Source of the DNA: Allobosea sp. BK604
GTDB taxonomy: Bacteria; Pseudomonadota; Alphaproteobacteria; Rhizobiales; Beijerinckiaceae
Reading direction: 5' to 3'
DNA length: 64,000 nt
Assembly (NCBI RefSeq): GCF_004341515.1
Contig: NZ_SLZF01000004.1
Location: 558,001 to 622,000 of the forward strand
This document shows positions 63,575 to 64,000 of this stretch, in pieces. Every line of letters begins with the position of its first letter. The stretch's first letter is position 1. The translations under genes and the position numbers were made by a program. The notes beneath the pieces were generated by a model. That model worked only from the letters and a program-made list of their open reading frames with translations. It was not told where the DNA came from and ran no database searches.

Positions 63575-64000
63575 ATGGGTTCATTTCGTGCGTCTTCCGT
63601 AGGCATGGGCGCCGCGGCCAGGCAAATCTTCGCTCTCTTCGCACTCGCTCTGGTGGCGAGCGTCGGCGCGCGCGCCGAATCGCCGCTGCCCGATCACGCG
63701 ATCGCGATGCATGGCGAACCAGCCCTGCCGCGCGGATTCAGCCATTTGCCCTATGCCGATCCTGCCGCGCCGAAGGGTGGGCGCATCACCTTCGCCATCC
63801 AGGGCACTTTCGACAGCCTCAATCCGCTGGTCGTGCTCGGCGTCGCGCCCGATGCGGTGCCGCGCTATGTGCAGCAGAGCCTGCTCTTCCGCTCGGCCGA
63901 CGAGCCCTTCACCGCCTATGGGCTGCTCGCCAGCAAGGTCGAGCTCAACGACGAACGCACGAAGCTCGCCTTCGAGATCGACCCGCGTGCGCGATTCTCG
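63575..64000 (+). CDS. YejA-like extracellular peptide/microcin-type substrate-binding protein, 3'-truncated
   Basis: The first 142 codons of an ABC substrate-binding protein (SBP family 5), open at the window end. The signal peptide (residues ~15-35, cleavage after ARA) is followed by AIAMHGEPALPRGFSHLPYADP, APKGGRITFAIQGTFDSLNPLVV and LLFRSADEPFTAYGLLA, which match YejA-type proteins of the oligopeptide/microcin C importer YejABEF. I use the ATG at 63575 (AGG just before); a second ATG lies at 63605. Permeases and ATPase would be expected downstream, outside the window. Confidence 0.88.
   Translation, partial: MGSFRASSVGMGAAARQIFALFALALVASVGARAESPLPDHAIAMHGEPALPRGFSHLPYADPAAPKGGRITFAIQGTFDSLNPLVVLGVAPDAVPRYVQQSLLFRSADEPFTAYGLLASKVELNDERTKLAFEIDPRARFS

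Overview
The window is GC-rich, densely coded chromosomal DNA of an alphaproteobacterium, most likely a Bosea-like member of the Hyphomicrobiales (Rhizobiales). Three things point there: the conserved gene run rlpA-dacC-tmk-holB-metG-tatD-MBL hydrolase; the DUF2849-cysI-DUF934 sulfite reductase layout and an IalB-family protein; and several palindromic intergenic repeats of the kind seen across rhizobial genomes. The genus is an inference; no 16S or other decisive marker is present. I see no phage, transposase or CRISPR array.

Layout. 1-1457: the end of a sugar-type ABC transporter (two permeases). 1597-2692: a split chromate transporter. 2699-13552: an accessory catabolic or sensing locus. 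It holds a cupin, a Gfo/Idh/MocA oxidoreductase, a TIM-barrel (PEP-hydrolase family) protein fused to an AAA+/Fis-type regulator, an SRPBCC protein, a canonical PEP-hydrolase-family TIM barrel, a Tm-1/UPF0261 protein, a ThuA protein and a second sugar ABC transporter (binding protein plus two permeases, no ATPase). A divergent half-barrel copy sits at its left edge. 13677-14552: an orphan FecE/FhuC-type ATPase. 14641-22093: the housekeeping operon above. 22602-22691: tRNA-Ser(UGA). 22878-33452: small secreted proteins, a macrodomain protein, then regulator/enzyme/efflux gene sets (GlxA-type AraC with an SDR; LysR with an aldo/keto reductase and MFS; LysR with an SMR pump and azoreductase) and a diguanylate cyclase. 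33704-42623: a lipoprotein and the complete kdpFABCDE potassium system. 42796-52779: sulfur assimilation: ferredoxin, DUF2849, sulfite reductase, DUF934, a small membrane protein and siroheme synthase, followed by cysP-T-W-A, OsmC and a rhodanese. 53026-64000: rimO, an unknown membrane protein, quinone reductase, UbiH-like monooxygenase, AMACR-like CoA-transferase, AEC carrier, malyl-CoA-lyase-like aldolase, HspQ, IalB and the start of a YejA-type peptide-binding protein.

How the genes work together. The 7227-13552 operon appears to import a sugar-like compound and process it through poorly characterised enzymes. The cupin-oxidoreductase-regulator operon converges on it, and its regulator carries the same TIM-barrel fold as the operon's enzyme, so the regulator may sense a pathway intermediate. 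Kdp supplies high-affinity potassium uptake under KdpDE control. The two cys operons cover sulfate import, sulfite reduction with a dedicated ferredoxin, and siroheme synthesis.

The best candidates for something undescribed are (i) the PEP-hydrolase/Tm-1/ThuA locus with its barrel-AAA+ fusion that lacks GAFTGA, and (ii) a recurring arrangement in which different palindromic repeats begin exactly at, or run into, a gene's stop codon (five cases here).
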